From the NCBI GenBank assembly GCA_900553055.1, contig USBV01000076.1, positions 1-7,358 of the forward strand: 7,358 bases of DNA. The letters are read 5' to 3'. Positions 1 to 7,181 of the stretch are shown here, one piece after another. Under the pieces are notes generated by a model that searched no databases, was not told where the DNA came from, and saw nothing but the letters and a program-made list of their open reading frames with translations. Both the position numbers and the translations under genes were made by a program. This DNA comes from an uncultured Phascolarctobacterium sp. Its GTDB lineage: Bacteria > Bacillota > Negativicutes > Acidaminococcales > Acidaminococcaceae. Position 1 is the stretch's first letter, and each line of letters starts with the position of its first letter.

Positions 1-251
1 CCGTCTGCCACGGCAGTCGGTTAAAGCCGGAGGTTTTATCCATTTTAATCGGCGGCAAAAATATTTGTCAGGTCACCGCGCTCACCGTGCGCGATTGCCT
101 GCACTTTTTTGCTAATCTTAAGCTTACCGAGCGCCAACAGTTTATTGCCCGCCAAGTGCTGAAGGAAATCATGGCGCGCCTGCAGTTCCTCAACGATGTG
201 GGCCTTGATTACCTCACATTAGACCGCAGTGCTGGCACCTTGAGTGGCGGC

Positions 252-261
252 GAGGCGCTTG
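252..261 (+). other. Deletion/frameshift junction in the first ABC signature motif of uvrA
   Basis: The UvrA family reads [16 protein letters not shown] here. The window encodes LSGGEA up to base 257, and the frame for LATQIG begins at 259, so only one base remains where the four codons for Q-R-I-R should be. A loss of 11 nt explains both the missing residues and the change from frame 3 to frame 1. The intact second signature of the same gene (gaa gcg cag cgc, 1264-1275) shows what normally follows GEA. The size is deduced from family conservation, so 11 is the simplest value; any loss or gain of the same length modulo 3 would shift the frame identically. Confidence 0.85.
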
Positions 262-1602
262 GCTACGCAAATCGGTAGCGGCCTAACCGGCGTGCTCTAT
301 ATCCTGGACGAGCCCAGCATTGGTCTGCACCAGCGCGATAATGGCAAGCTTTTGGAAACGCTCAAGCATTTGCGTGATTTGGGCAATACCTTGCTGGTCG
401 TGGAACACGATGAAGAAACGATGTATGCGGCGGACCAGATTATCGACATCGGTCCAGGTGCAGGCGAGCACGGCGGCCAAGTGGTGGCTCAAGGTACGGT
501 GGAGGAAATCAAGCAGGTGGCTAATTCCATGACCGGAACCTATTTAAGCGGCCGCAAATTCATCCCTGTGCCCAAGCATCGTCGTTCCTTAGATGGACGC
601 TATCTTACCATCAAGGGTGCACGGGCCAATAATTTGAAGAATATCGATGTTTCCATTCCCTTGGGCGTGTTTACTGTGGTGACAGGTGTTAGCGGCAGCG
701 GCAAATCCACGCTCATCAACGATATTTTATATAATGCTCTCGGTGCCAAGCTTAACGGCGCCCGTCTGCGTCCCGCAGAGCACGACAGGATTGAGGGACT
801 GGAGCTGGTGGACAAGGTTATCAATATTGACCAATCACCTATTGGGCGCACACCGCGCTCCAATCCTGCGACCTACACAGGCGTTTTTGACTTCATCCGC
901 GAGCTCTTTAGCCAGACTAATGAGGCTAAAATGCGTGGCTATAAGTCCGGCCGCTTCAGCTTTAACGTGAAGGGTGGTCGCTGCGAGGCCTGCAAGGGCG
1001 ATGGCATGAATAAGATTGAGATGAACTTTTTGCCGGACGTATATGTGCCCTGCGAGGTGTGCCATGGTGCCCGCTATAATCGCGACACGCTAGAGGTGCA
1101 CTACAAGGGCAAAAATATTGCCGAGGTGCTCGATATGACCGTTAGTGAGGCCTGCGAGTTCTTCAAAAATCTGCCGCGTATTTATCGCAAGCTGGAGGTG
1201 CTGGAGGACGTGGGCCTGGGCTATATCCATCTCGGTCAGGCGGCAACTACGCTCAGCGGTGGCGAAGCGCAGCGCGTAAAATTAGCCACTGAGCTGTCCC
1301 GCCGCAGCACGGGCCGCACAGTGTATATCCTTGATGAGCCCACGACGGGTCTACATATCGCAGATGTGCACAAGCTACTTGAGGTTTTGCAGCGCTTGGT
1401 TGAGGGTGGCGACAGCGTAATCGTTATCGAGCATAATCTGGATGTCATCAAGGTGGCTGATTATATCATCGACTTGGGCCCCGAGGGCGGCGACAAGGGC
1501 GGCACGCTGGTGGCCTGCGGCACGCCGGAGGAGGTAGCCAAGGTGAAAAAATCCTACACCGGTCAATATATTAAGCAGGAGCTGGCCAAGGCCAAGCACA
1601 AT

Positions 1603-1617
1603 GGGTGGTATGTATGA
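1603..1617 (+). promoter_or_regulatory. uvrA stop / uvrC start overlap with ribosome binding site
   Basis: The uvrC ATG (1614-1616) overlaps the uvrA TGA (1615-1617) as ATGA, a typical arrangement for translational coupling. A GGGTGG at 1603-1608, five bases upstream, can serve as a weak Shine-Dalgarno. This decides the start over the GTG at 1605, which sits inside the presumed ribosome binding site and would add only three residues. If the uvrA frameshift is real, ribosomes stopping at 276 would not reach this junction, so uvrC translation may be lowered. Confidence 0.7.
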
Positions 1618-3461
1618 GTACTTTGGCAGAAGGCTTTAGCGATAGCATAAAAAATGCGCTGGCAGTGCTCCCAGAAAAGTCCGGCGTGTATTTGATGCAT
1701 GACGCCGAGGGCAAGGTTATTTACGTGGGCAAGGCTGTGGTGTTAAAAAACCGCGTGCGCAGCTATTTTCGCAATCTAGCCAGCCATACGCCTAAGGTGC
1801 GGGCAATGGTGGCCAAAATTGCGGAAATCGAAACCATCATTACTTCCAGCGAGGTAGAGGCCCTGATTTTAGAGTGCAATCTCATCAAAAAATATCGCCC
1901 GCGTTATAATATTAGCCTGAAGGACGACAAAAGCTATCCTTATCTTAAGGTGACGATGCAGGAGGATTTTCCGCGATTGCATATGACGCGGCGCCTCATG
2001 CGCGATGGGGCGAAATATTACGGCCCGTATGCTGACGCAGGCGCCATGTATGAGACGATGAAGCTTTTAAAAACCATGTTCCCCCTGCGCACCTGCCGCA
2101 AGATGAATCCTGACCGGCCGTGCCTAAATTACCACATCAAGCGTTGCCTTGCGCCTTGCGCGGGCTATGTTTCCAAGGACGAGTACGGCAAGATGATTAA
2201 GTCTGTATGCATGGTGTTGGATGGGCGTACGACGGAGCTGGAGCGCGATTTAAAGCAGCGCATGCAGCAGGCAGCGGAAGAGTATGCCTTTGAAGAGGCA
2301 GCACGTTTGCGCGACCAGCTGCAGGCGGTGGAGCGGCTCAACGAGTCGCAAAAGGCGGTCACCAATAATGGTGGCGATATGGATATTATTGGCTTTGCAC
2401 AGGATATGACGGGCAATTGCTTGCAGATTTTCTTTGTGCGCAAGGGCAAGCTCATTGGGCGGGATAATTTCTTCCTGCAGGATGGTGGTGAGGCGCCCCA
2501 AGAGGTGCTGACAGCGTTTATCAAGCAATACTATAACGAGGCTACCTTTATTCCACGGGAAATAGTGCTGCCCCAGCTGCCGCAGGCAGAGGAGCAGCAG
2601 CTAATTGAGCTGTGGCTGCGCGAGAAGGCGGAGCGCAAGGTGGAGCTGCTCACGCCCCAGCGGGGCGTGAAGCGCGAGCTGCTGCAGCTAGCTAATGATA
2701 ACGCGCTGAAGCTGTTGCAGGAGCGCTTGCGCAAGGGCAGCCTGTCGTTGAAAAACGACGAGCAGGCGGCGGAGGAGCTGCAGCAGGCGCTGGGATTGGC
2801 GCATTCACTTGAGCGCATGGATTGCTTCGATATTTCGCATACGCAGGGCAGCGAAACTGTGGCCTCGATGGTTGTTTTTCGCAATGGCAGCATTAGCAAG
2901 AAGGATTATCGTAAGTACAAAATTGTTTCTGCTGAGGGTAAGCCGGACGACTTTAAGTCCATGCAGGAGGTTGTGTACCGTCGCTACAAGGACTACGAGG
3001 ATTTGCCCAATTTGGTGGTTATCGACGGCGGTAAGGGCCAGCTGAGCTCGGCGTTGGAGGTTATTCGTGGCCTGGGCTTGGCAGATTTGCCTGTGGTGGG
3101 CCTCGCGAAGCGTGAGGAGGAAATTTTTATTCCACACCAAAGCACAAGCATTTTACTCGACCGTGACAGTGCGGCGCTGCACCTTATTCAGCGCATTCGT
3201 GACGAGGCGCATCGCTTTGCGATTACCTTCCACCGCAAGCTGCGTGGCAAGCGCAATCTCGTCTCTGTGCTGGATCACGTGGAGGGCATTGGGCCGAAGC
3301 GCCGGCAGGCGCTGTGGAAGGCCTTCAAAACGCTGGATGCGATGAAAGCGGCCAGCGTGGAGGAGCTGGCCTCGGTGGATGGCATGAACAGCACTGCGGC
3401 GCAGGCGTTGTACGACTTCTTCCGCTTGGAGCTGCCAGAGAAGAAGGAGGTACTGCGGTAG
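1614..3461 (+). CDS. uvrC: UvrABC excinuclease subunit C
   Basis: UvrC is the nuclease of nucleotide-excision repair: bound to UvrB at a lesion, it cuts the damaged strand on the 3' and then the 5' side. The 615-residue product matches the usual length (about 610). In order it has an N-terminal GIY-YIG nuclease domain (GVY at 24-26, YVG at 37-39, Arg47, Glu82), a four-cysteine cluster at 161, 170, 178 and 182, a UVR domain that contacts UvrB (about 205-240), an RNase H-like nuclease domain (Asp406 in DCFDISH, Asp471 in VIDGGKGQ, His533 in EAHRFA) and a C-terminal helix-hairpin-helix pair (about 545-605) that binds DNA. The four-Cys arrangement resembles the cluster reported to hold an iron-sulfur centre in E. 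coli UvrC. All expected catalytic residues are visible and nothing looks broken. It follows uvrA with a 4-base overlap, so the two are almost certainly one operon. The gene ends just before a strong terminator. Confidence 0.98.
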   Translation: MSTLAEGFSDSIKNALAVLPEKSGVYLMHDAEGKVIYVGKAVVLKNRVRSYFRNLASHTPKVRAMVAKIAEIETIITSSEVEALILECNLIKKYRPRYNISLKDDKSYPYLKVTMQEDFPRLHMTRRLMRDGAKYYGPYADAGAMYETMKLLKTMFPLRTCRKMNPDRPCLNYHIKRCLAPCAGYVSKDEYGKMIKSVCMVLDGRTTELERDLKQRMQQAAEEYAFEEAARLRDQLQAVERLNESQKAVTNNGGDMDIIGFAQDMTGNCLQIFFVRKGKLIGRDNFFLQDGGEAPQEVLTAFIKQYYNEATFIPREIVLPQLPQAEEQQLIELWLREKAERKVELLTPQRGVKRELLQLANDNALKLLQERLRKGSLSLKNDEQAAEELQQALGLAHSLERMDCFDISHTQGSETVASMVVFRNGSISKKDYRKYKIVSAEGKPDDFKSMQEVVYRRYKDYEDLPNLVVIDGGKGQLSSALEVIRGLGLADLPVVGLAKREEEIFIPHQSTSILLDRDSAALHLIQRIRDEAHRFAITFHRKLRGKRNLVSVLDHVEGIGPKRRQALWKAFKTLDAMKAASVEELASVDGMNSTAAQALYDFFRLELPEKKEVLR

Positions 3462-3478
3462 AATATAATATGAACGCT

Positions 3479-3515
3479 AAAAAAGACCTGTTCCCTTGTG
3501 GGAACAGGTCTTTTT
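3479..3515. terminator. Bidirectional intrinsic terminator between converging uvrC and carboxyltransferase genes
   Basis: A perfect 11-bp stem (gacctgttccc at 3485-3495, gggaacaggtc at 3500-3510) closes a 4-base TTGT loop. It is preceded by six A (3479-3484) and followed by five T (3511-3515), so either transcript carries a hairpin with a U tail. It lies 23 bases after the uvrC stop and 17 bases after the stop of the gene on the other strand. It probably ends both units and prevents antisense read-through. Confidence 0.93.
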
Positions 3516-3532
3516 GCTTACGTGAGCATTAT

Positions 3533-4903
3533 TTACATGTCGTGGAAATGCATGCCGATATTGCTGTGGCGCAGGAAGTTCAAAGTTACTTCGGGGAAGG
3601 AAGCGTAGCTCAATACGTCCTCGATAGGAGCATTGGGGAAGCCTTCCTCAGCCAGTTTTTCCTTCAGCTTCTTCAGCTGAGGCTCAATATCATCGGCAGG
3701 GCGATGGTCTATTTGCGGAGCATCACCGATGGCCAATTTACGCACGGTGGGGTCAATCGGTCCCGGAGTGCGGCCATATTTGCCCAAAATCAAATCCTTA
3801 ACCTCGCGAGGAATCATTTTGTAGCGGCCCAAAGCTACATTCAAAACAGCCATGGAGCCAACGATTTGGCTGGTGGGAGTTACCAGCGGGGGATAACCCA
3901 ATTCAGCGCGCACGCGGGGCATTTCCTCGAGAAGTTGCGGATATTTATCAGCAACACCCATTTCCTTCATTTGGTTCAACAAATTGGAAAGCATGCCACC
4001 GGGGATTTGGAAGGTTAAAACCTTGGGGTCAATAGGAATATTAGGATTCAGATTGAAATCATTAGTCAGGCTCTTGCGCACGTCCTTGAAATAATCAGCC
4101 AAATCATTCAAGGCGGGTAACTCGATACCGGTGTCATAAGGAGTACCTTGCAGGGTAGCAACCATGGACTCGGTGCAGGGCTGGCTGGTGGAGGTAGCAA
4201 AGGGGGACAGTGCAGTATCGATAATGTCTGCACCGGCTTCAACAGCCTTCAGCAGGGTCATATCACCCATGCCGCTGGTAAAATGGGTGTGCAAATCAAC
4301 AGGAAGACCAACCTCGGTCTTCAGGCTGCGCACTAAGCTTTCTGCTGCATAGGGACGCAGCAGACCAGCCATATCCTTAATGCAGATGGAATCAGCACCC
4401 ATTTGTGCCAATTCTTTACCTAATTCTACAAAATTGCTGTCCTGGTGATAGGGGCTGATGGTATAAACAATGCAGCCTTGCACATGTGCGCCGGCTTCCT
4501 TGGCTGCACGCATAGCGCATTCCAAATTACGAGTGTCGTTTAAAGCGTCAAAAATACGAATAATGGAAACGCCGTTGGCTACGGAGCGTTTTACGAATTC
4601 ACGTACAACATCATCAGCATAATGGTTATAGCCTAAGATGTTTTGGCCGCGCAGCAGCATTTGAATAGGAGTTTTAGGGAGATGCTTTTTCAAAATACGC
4701 AGACGTTGCCAAGGGTCCTCGTTTAAAAAGCGCAGGCAAGCGTCAAAGGTGGCGCCACCCCAAGCTTCAACGGCATAATAACCAACATTGTCGATTCTTT
4801 CTAAAGCGGGCAACATATCGTTGATACGCATTCTTGTGGCAGCCAAAGACTGATGGCCATCACGAAGAACAGTTTCCATAATCTTTACGGGCTTTTTATC
4901 CAT
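3533..4903 (-). CDS. oadA: Stand-alone biotin-dependent carboxyltransferase subunit (oxaloacetate decarboxylase alpha / pyruvate carboxylase subunit B type)
   Basis: This family moves a carboxyl group between pyruvate/oxaloacetate and a biotin carried on a partner protein. The 456-residue product is a TIM-barrel carboxyltransferase (HMGL-like domain, about 3-270) followed by the conserved PYC/OADA region (to about 455). Visible active-site residues are Asp15 in TVLRDGHQS, the lysine Lys176 in CIKDMAG that is carboxylated in relatives, and the metal-binding His205 and His207 in DLHTHF. Full-length OadA alpha chains are near 590 residues because a linker and a biotinyl domain with an MKM motif follow; here the protein stops right after the carboxyltransferase part and no MKM is present. 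It must therefore work with a separately encoded biotin carrier. Two roles fit: the sodium-pump oxaloacetate decarboxylase (with beta, gamma and carrier subunits) or a two-part pyruvate carboxylase. A transcarboxylase 5S-like role is also possible. No partner gene is in the window, so sequence alone does not decide. It is transcribed alone from its own promoter. The family call is firm; the symbol is tentative. Confidence 0.93.
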   Translation of the reverse strand: MDKKPVKIMETVLRDGHQSLAATRMRINDMLPALERIDNVGYYAVEAWGGATFDACLRFLNEDPWQRLRILKKHLPKTPIQMLLRGQNILGYNHYADDVVREFVKRSVANGVSIIRIFDALNDTRNLECAMRAAKEAGAHVQGCIVYTISPYHQDSNFVELGKELAQMGADSICIKDMAGLLRPYAAESLVRSLKTEVGLPVDLHTHFTSGMGDMTLLKAVEAGADIIDTALSPFATSTSQPCTESMVATLQGTPYDTGIELPALNDLADYFKDVRKSLTNDFNLNPNIPIDPKVLTFQIPGGMLSNLLNQMKEMGVADKYPQLLEEMPRVRAELGYPPLVTPTSQIVGSMAVLNVALGRYKMIPREVKDLILGKYGRTPGPIDPTVRKLAIGDAPQIDHRPADDIEPQLKKLKEKLAEEGFPNAPIEDVLSYASFPEVTLNFLRHSNIGMHFHDM

Positions 4904-4909
4904 GTTTGT

Positions 4910-4917
4910 CCTCCTTT
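4910..4917 (-). promoter_or_regulatory. Ribosome binding site of the carboxyltransferase gene
   Basis: On the minus strand AAAGGAGG ends six bases before the ATG (4903-4901). This is a near-perfect Shine-Dalgarno and fixes the start codon; it suggests high translation. Confidence 0.9.
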
Positions 4918-4952
4918 ATGTAAATAATAGTAATTTAATTCTTGCTAAATCT

Positions 4953-4982
4953 ATTATAGCACACTTACGTGCATACTGTATA
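4953..4982 (-). promoter_or_regulatory. Sigma-A type promoter of the carboxyltransferase gene
   Basis: On the minus strand a perfect -10 TATAAT (4958-4953) is preceded by TGC, giving an extended -10. A weak -35, TATACA (4982-4977, four of six matches to TTGACA), lies 18 bases upstream. Transcription would start near 4946, leaving a leader of about 42 nt. The weak -35 with strong extended -10 fits a promoter that is controlled by a DNA-binding protein at the overlapping palindrome. Confidence 0.75.
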
Positions 4983-4984
4983 CA
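4970..4984. promoter_or_regulatory. Palindromic operator candidate over the -35 of the carboxyltransferase promoter
   Basis: TGCATAC-T-GTATACA is an inverted repeat of 7-base arms around a central T with a single mismatched pair. Its right half contains the perfect 8-bp palindrome TGTATACA (4977-4984). It covers the -35 element, where a bound repressor would block RNA polymerase. Its look (a TGTATACA-like core) recalls operators of GntR-family regulators, but no regulator gene is in the window, so the assignment is inference. Confidence 0.4.
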
Positions 4985-5006
4985 TAAATAAGTAGAAAAT
5001 AGCAAG

Positions 5007-5037
5007 AAAAAACCGCAGTCCATTATAGAACTGCGGT
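5007..5037 (-). terminator. Intrinsic terminator of the penicillin-binding protein gene
   Basis: Read on the minus strand, ACCGCAGT (5037-5030), a 10-base loop and ACTGCGGT (5019-5012) form a perfect 8-bp GC-rich stem. It is followed directly by five T (5011-5007). It starts 9 bases after the stop codon of the PBP gene and separates it from the carboxyltransferase promoter just downstream. The loop happens to contain TATAAT, which I do not read as a promoter. Confidence 0.85.
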
Positions 5038-5046
5038 AAATAAGTT

Positions 5047-7092
5047 TTAATTCTTTTTAGGCTGTGTGCTTACGGTGGGTTTACCCATAATCTCGTTAAT
5101 GCGTTCCTTCATGCTTTTCCTTTGTGTGCTCGGCTTAGTGCTTACGATAGGAGTTTTTGGCGTGCTGGTAGCAGGGGCTTTTGTGTCGGCTTTAACTGCT
5201 TCCTTGGTAATATTTTCTTTATCCTTGTCCTTCTCTTCCTCGTCCTGCTTGATTTCAGGTTCGGCAGGAACAACTACACCAGGATTGCTAAAGCCGGTGC
5301 GCGGCGTGGAAGCGAGCGCATTAATCATAAACTCATGCCAAATGGAAAGGGGGGCGCCACTGCCATACATGCGTTGCATGGGCTTATTATTATCGTCGCC
5401 AACCCAAACTGCAGTGCTTAAATCGGGTGTATAGCCAACAAACCAAGCATCGATGTAGGTATCGGTGGTGCCGGTTTTACCTGCTGCCGGGCGACCAATG
5501 CCCATGCCGCCGGCGGTACCACTAACGAGTACATCCTGCAGCATGTTAGTAGTGAGATAAGCAGAAGCTGCATCCACAACACGCTTAGCTTGGGTTTTAG
5601 CTTGATAGAGAACTTTGCCGTCACGGTCTACGATTTTGAGCAGAGCAATCGGCTTGCTATAAAGACCGTTAGTAGCGAAAACGCCATAAGCGGAAGCCAT
5701 TTCCAGGGGATTGACACCTTTGCTGAGACCGCCCAAGGCCATAGCCAGGTTGACATCACTATATGCGCCGGAATCAACCAAAGTGGAAATGCCCATTTTT
5801 TCAACGTTGGCTACAATCTTGTCCACGCCAACTTCGCGCGCAAGCTTAATCGTGGGAACGTTAAAAGAACGCTTCAAAGCAGTACGCAGGCTAACCTTGC
5901 CGTGCCATTGCATATCAGAGTTTTGCGGCTTCCAACCCTTTGCAAACTCTTCCTCTTTATCTTCAATAATACTAGCGGGAGTAAAGCCGTTTTGCATTGC
6001 CGTCAAATAAACGAAGGGCTTGAAGGCAGAACCGGGTTGACGCACAGCCAAGGTCGCACGGTTGAATTTATCCTGACCGCGGCCACCAATCATGGCTTTA
6101 ACATAGCCTGTTTTGGGATCGACGGCAGCAAGTGCCATTTGCGGCTGGGTGAGCTTATTGCCATCGGTATAATAGCTGGGAAGATGGTGCATAGCTTTTT
6201 CAGCAGCTATTTGCATGTCCATATCTAAGGTGGTGTAAATCTTCAAGCCACCCTTATAGAGAGCATCAGCACCGACTTCGGCAATAACCTTTTGGCTAAT
6301 CATATCAAAGAAGTAACCGCGGGGGTTATTCTTTTGCTTGTGAGAAGTGCTGTAAACGAGCTTTTTAGCCTTGGCTTTAGTGCCAGAATCAGCAGAGATA
6401 AAGCCGTATTTTACCATTTGGTCAATTACTAGCTCTTGACGGCTCTTGCTTTCCTTAGGATTTTCAAAGGGATTATAATAGTTGGGGCTTTTAGGAATAG
6501 CGGCTAAGGTTGCAGCTTCTGCAACATCCAGATTTTGCACATGTTTGCCAAAATAATACATGGATGCACTTTCAATACCATAAGCACCCTGACCAAAATA
6601 GATTTGGTTGAGGTACATAGTAAGGATTTCATCCTTAGTATATTTGTGCTCCAGCTCCTTAGCAATAAATGCTTCCTTTATCTTTCTAACGATGGAACGC
6701 TCCTGAGTTAAAAAAGCATTTTTGGCAAGCTGCTGAGTAATGGTGCTGCCGCCCTGCACCTCGCGACCACTTAAGGTGGAAACAAGCGCGCGAGCGGTGC
6801 CCCGGTAGTCAATACCACTGTGCTCGTAGAAGCGATTATCTTCAATAGCAATAAAGGCTTGTTGCACATGCTTGGGAATTTTGTCGATAGTGACGGGAAT
6901 GCGTCGCTCCTCTGAAAGTGTTGTATAAATGACATTGCCATTTATATCATAGAATTGCGATGCGGCATCAGGGATTAATGTTTCATCCATATTGGGAGGT
7001 GCAAACAGGCTGGAGAAGCCATAAAGCACAGAAGCTCCCATAATCATCAGGCAAATGACGCAGATGACTAAAAATTTAAGTGCCTTTAACAT
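5047..7092 (-). CDS. Class A penicillin-binding protein 1A (bifunctional peptidoglycan glycosyltransferase/transpeptidase)
   Basis: This envelope enzyme polymerises lipid II into glycan strands and cross-links the stem peptides outside the cytoplasmic membrane. The 681-residue product has a short cytoplasmic N-terminus, one membrane anchor (about 6-29), a GT51 glycosyltransferase domain (about 45-225) with the catalytic Glu84 in EDNRFYEH, the GGSTITQQLAKN motif (114-125) and KIKEAFIAKELE (137-148). A penicillin-binding transpeptidase domain (about 318-595) follows, with the nucleophile Ser355 in SAFK, SFN at 409-411 and KTG at 539-541. All active-site motifs are intact. The last ~70 residues are a low-complexity tail, first acidic (DEEEKDKDKE) then rich in Thr, Pro and Lys, probably disordered. 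At 681 residues it is shorter than the ~850 of E. coli PBP1A, with no room between the catalytic domains for the large extra domain found there. It is a single-gene unit with its own promoter and terminator. The class A PBP call is firm, but orthology to mrcA or ponA cannot be decided, so no symbol is given. Confidence 0.96.
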   Translation of the reverse strand: MLKALKFLVICVICLMIMGASVLYGFSSLFAPPNMDETLIPDAASQFYDINGNVIYTTLSEERRIPVTIDKIPKHVQQAFIAIEDNRFYEHSGIDYRGTARALVSTLSGREVQGGSTITQQLAKNAFLTQERSIVRKIKEAFIAKELEHKYTKDEILTMYLNQIYFGQGAYGIESASMYYFGKHVQNLDVAEAATLAAIPKSPNYYNPFENPKESKSRQELVIDQMVKYGFISADSGTKAKAKKLVYSTSHKQKNNPRGYFFDMISQKVIAEVGADALYKGGLKIYTTLDMDMQIAAEKAMHHLPSYYTDGNKLTQPQMALAAVDPKTGYVKAMIGGRGQDKFNRATLAVRQPGSAFKPFVYLTAMQNGFTPASIIEDKEEEFAKGWKPQNSDMQWHGKVSLRTALKRSFNVPTIKLAREVGVDKIVANVEKMGISTLVDSGAYSDVNLAMALGGLSKGVNPLEMASAYGVFATNGLYSKPIALLKIVDRDGKVLYQAKTQAKRVVDAASAYLTTNMLQDVLVSGTAGGMGIGRPAAGKTGTTDTYIDAWFVGYTPDLSTAVWVGDDNNKPMQRMYGSGAPLSIWHEFMINALASTPRTGFSNPGVVVPAEPEIKQDEEEKDKDKENITKEAVKADTKAPATSTPKTPIVSTKPSTQRKSMKERINEIMGKPTVSTQPKKN

Positions 7093-7098
7093 TTTCTA

Positions 7099-7104
7099 CC
7101 TCTC
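7099..7104 (-). promoter_or_regulatory. Ribosome binding site of the PBP gene
   Basis: GAGAGG on the minus strand (7104-7099) lies six bases before the ATG (7092-7090). It supports this start, which also gives a normal short cytoplasmic stretch before the membrane anchor. Confidence 0.75.
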
Positions 7105-7152
7105 TATTAGTATAATTGGCTATGATTATCTTTCATAATGCACAGCACTTCT

Positions 7153-7181
7153 ATTATATCATCATCGCATGCTTTTGTCAT
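7153..7181 (-). promoter_or_regulatory. Sigma-A type promoter of the PBP gene
   Basis: On the minus strand ATGACA (7181-7176, five of six to TTGACA) is followed after exactly 17 bases by TATAAT (7158-7153). TGA directly before it provides an extended -10. The start of transcription would be near 7145, giving a leader of about 50 nt. This is a strong, apparently constitutive promoter. Confidence 0.85.

Larger units (their letters stand above)
1..1617 (+). pseudogene. uvrA: UvrABC excinuclease subunit A, 3' part, broken by a frameshift
   Basis: UvrA is the dimeric ABC-type ATPase that finds bulky DNA lesions and loads UvrB in nucleotide-excision repair. Two reading frames together give the C-terminal ~540 residues of a ~940-residue family; the first ~400 codons lie upstream of the window. 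Codons from base 3 to 257 match the region before the first ABC signature and reach LSGGEA, then this frame stops at TAG 276-278. The match resumes one frame over at about 256 ([10 protein letters not shown]) and runs to TGA 1615-1617. This second part has the first-half Walker B (LDEPSIGLH, from about 304), the second Walker A (GVSGSGKST, 685-711), a CxxC/CxxC zinc module (Cys codons at 982, 991, 1051, 1060), an intact second signature (LSGGEAQRV, 1252-1278) and the second Walker B (LDEPTTGLH). Apart from the junction both halves look fully conserved. The family call is certain; whether the break is biological or an assembly error is not. A GTG at 244 could open the second frame, but I see no ribosome binding site there, and such a fragment would lack the first Walker A. 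Confidence 0.93.

Noticed and set aside
240..280. Programmed ribosomal frameshift in uvrA.
   Set aside because: No slippery heptamer or stimulatory hairpin is evident. Four conserved codons are missing, which frameshifting during translation would not explain.
244..1617. A separate gene starting at GTG 244 in the uvrA region.
   Set aside because: It reads straight into conserved UvrA sequence and begins only because the frame changed at the deletion. No ribosome binding site precedes the GTG.
3314..4018. A 234-codon + strand frame across the uvrC end, the terminator and the carboxyltransferase gene.
   Set aside because: It runs through a strong terminator and antisense to a clear conserved gene, and its product shows no family features.
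5020..5029. TATAAT on the minus strand within the PBP terminator loop, as a possible promoter -10.
   Set aside because: No suitable -35 is seen at 16-18 bases, and a better promoter for the same gene lies just downstream.
5590..6228. A 212-codon + strand frame antisense to the PBP gene.
   Set aside because: It is a shadow of the conserved transpeptidase-coding strand, with no ribosome binding site or recognisable domain.
7118..7140. Fur-box-like sequence (minus-strand GATAATCAT) in the PBP leader.
   Set aside because: Only the right half resembles the Fur consensus and the left half matches poorly. It lies downstream of the transcription start in AT-rich DNA.
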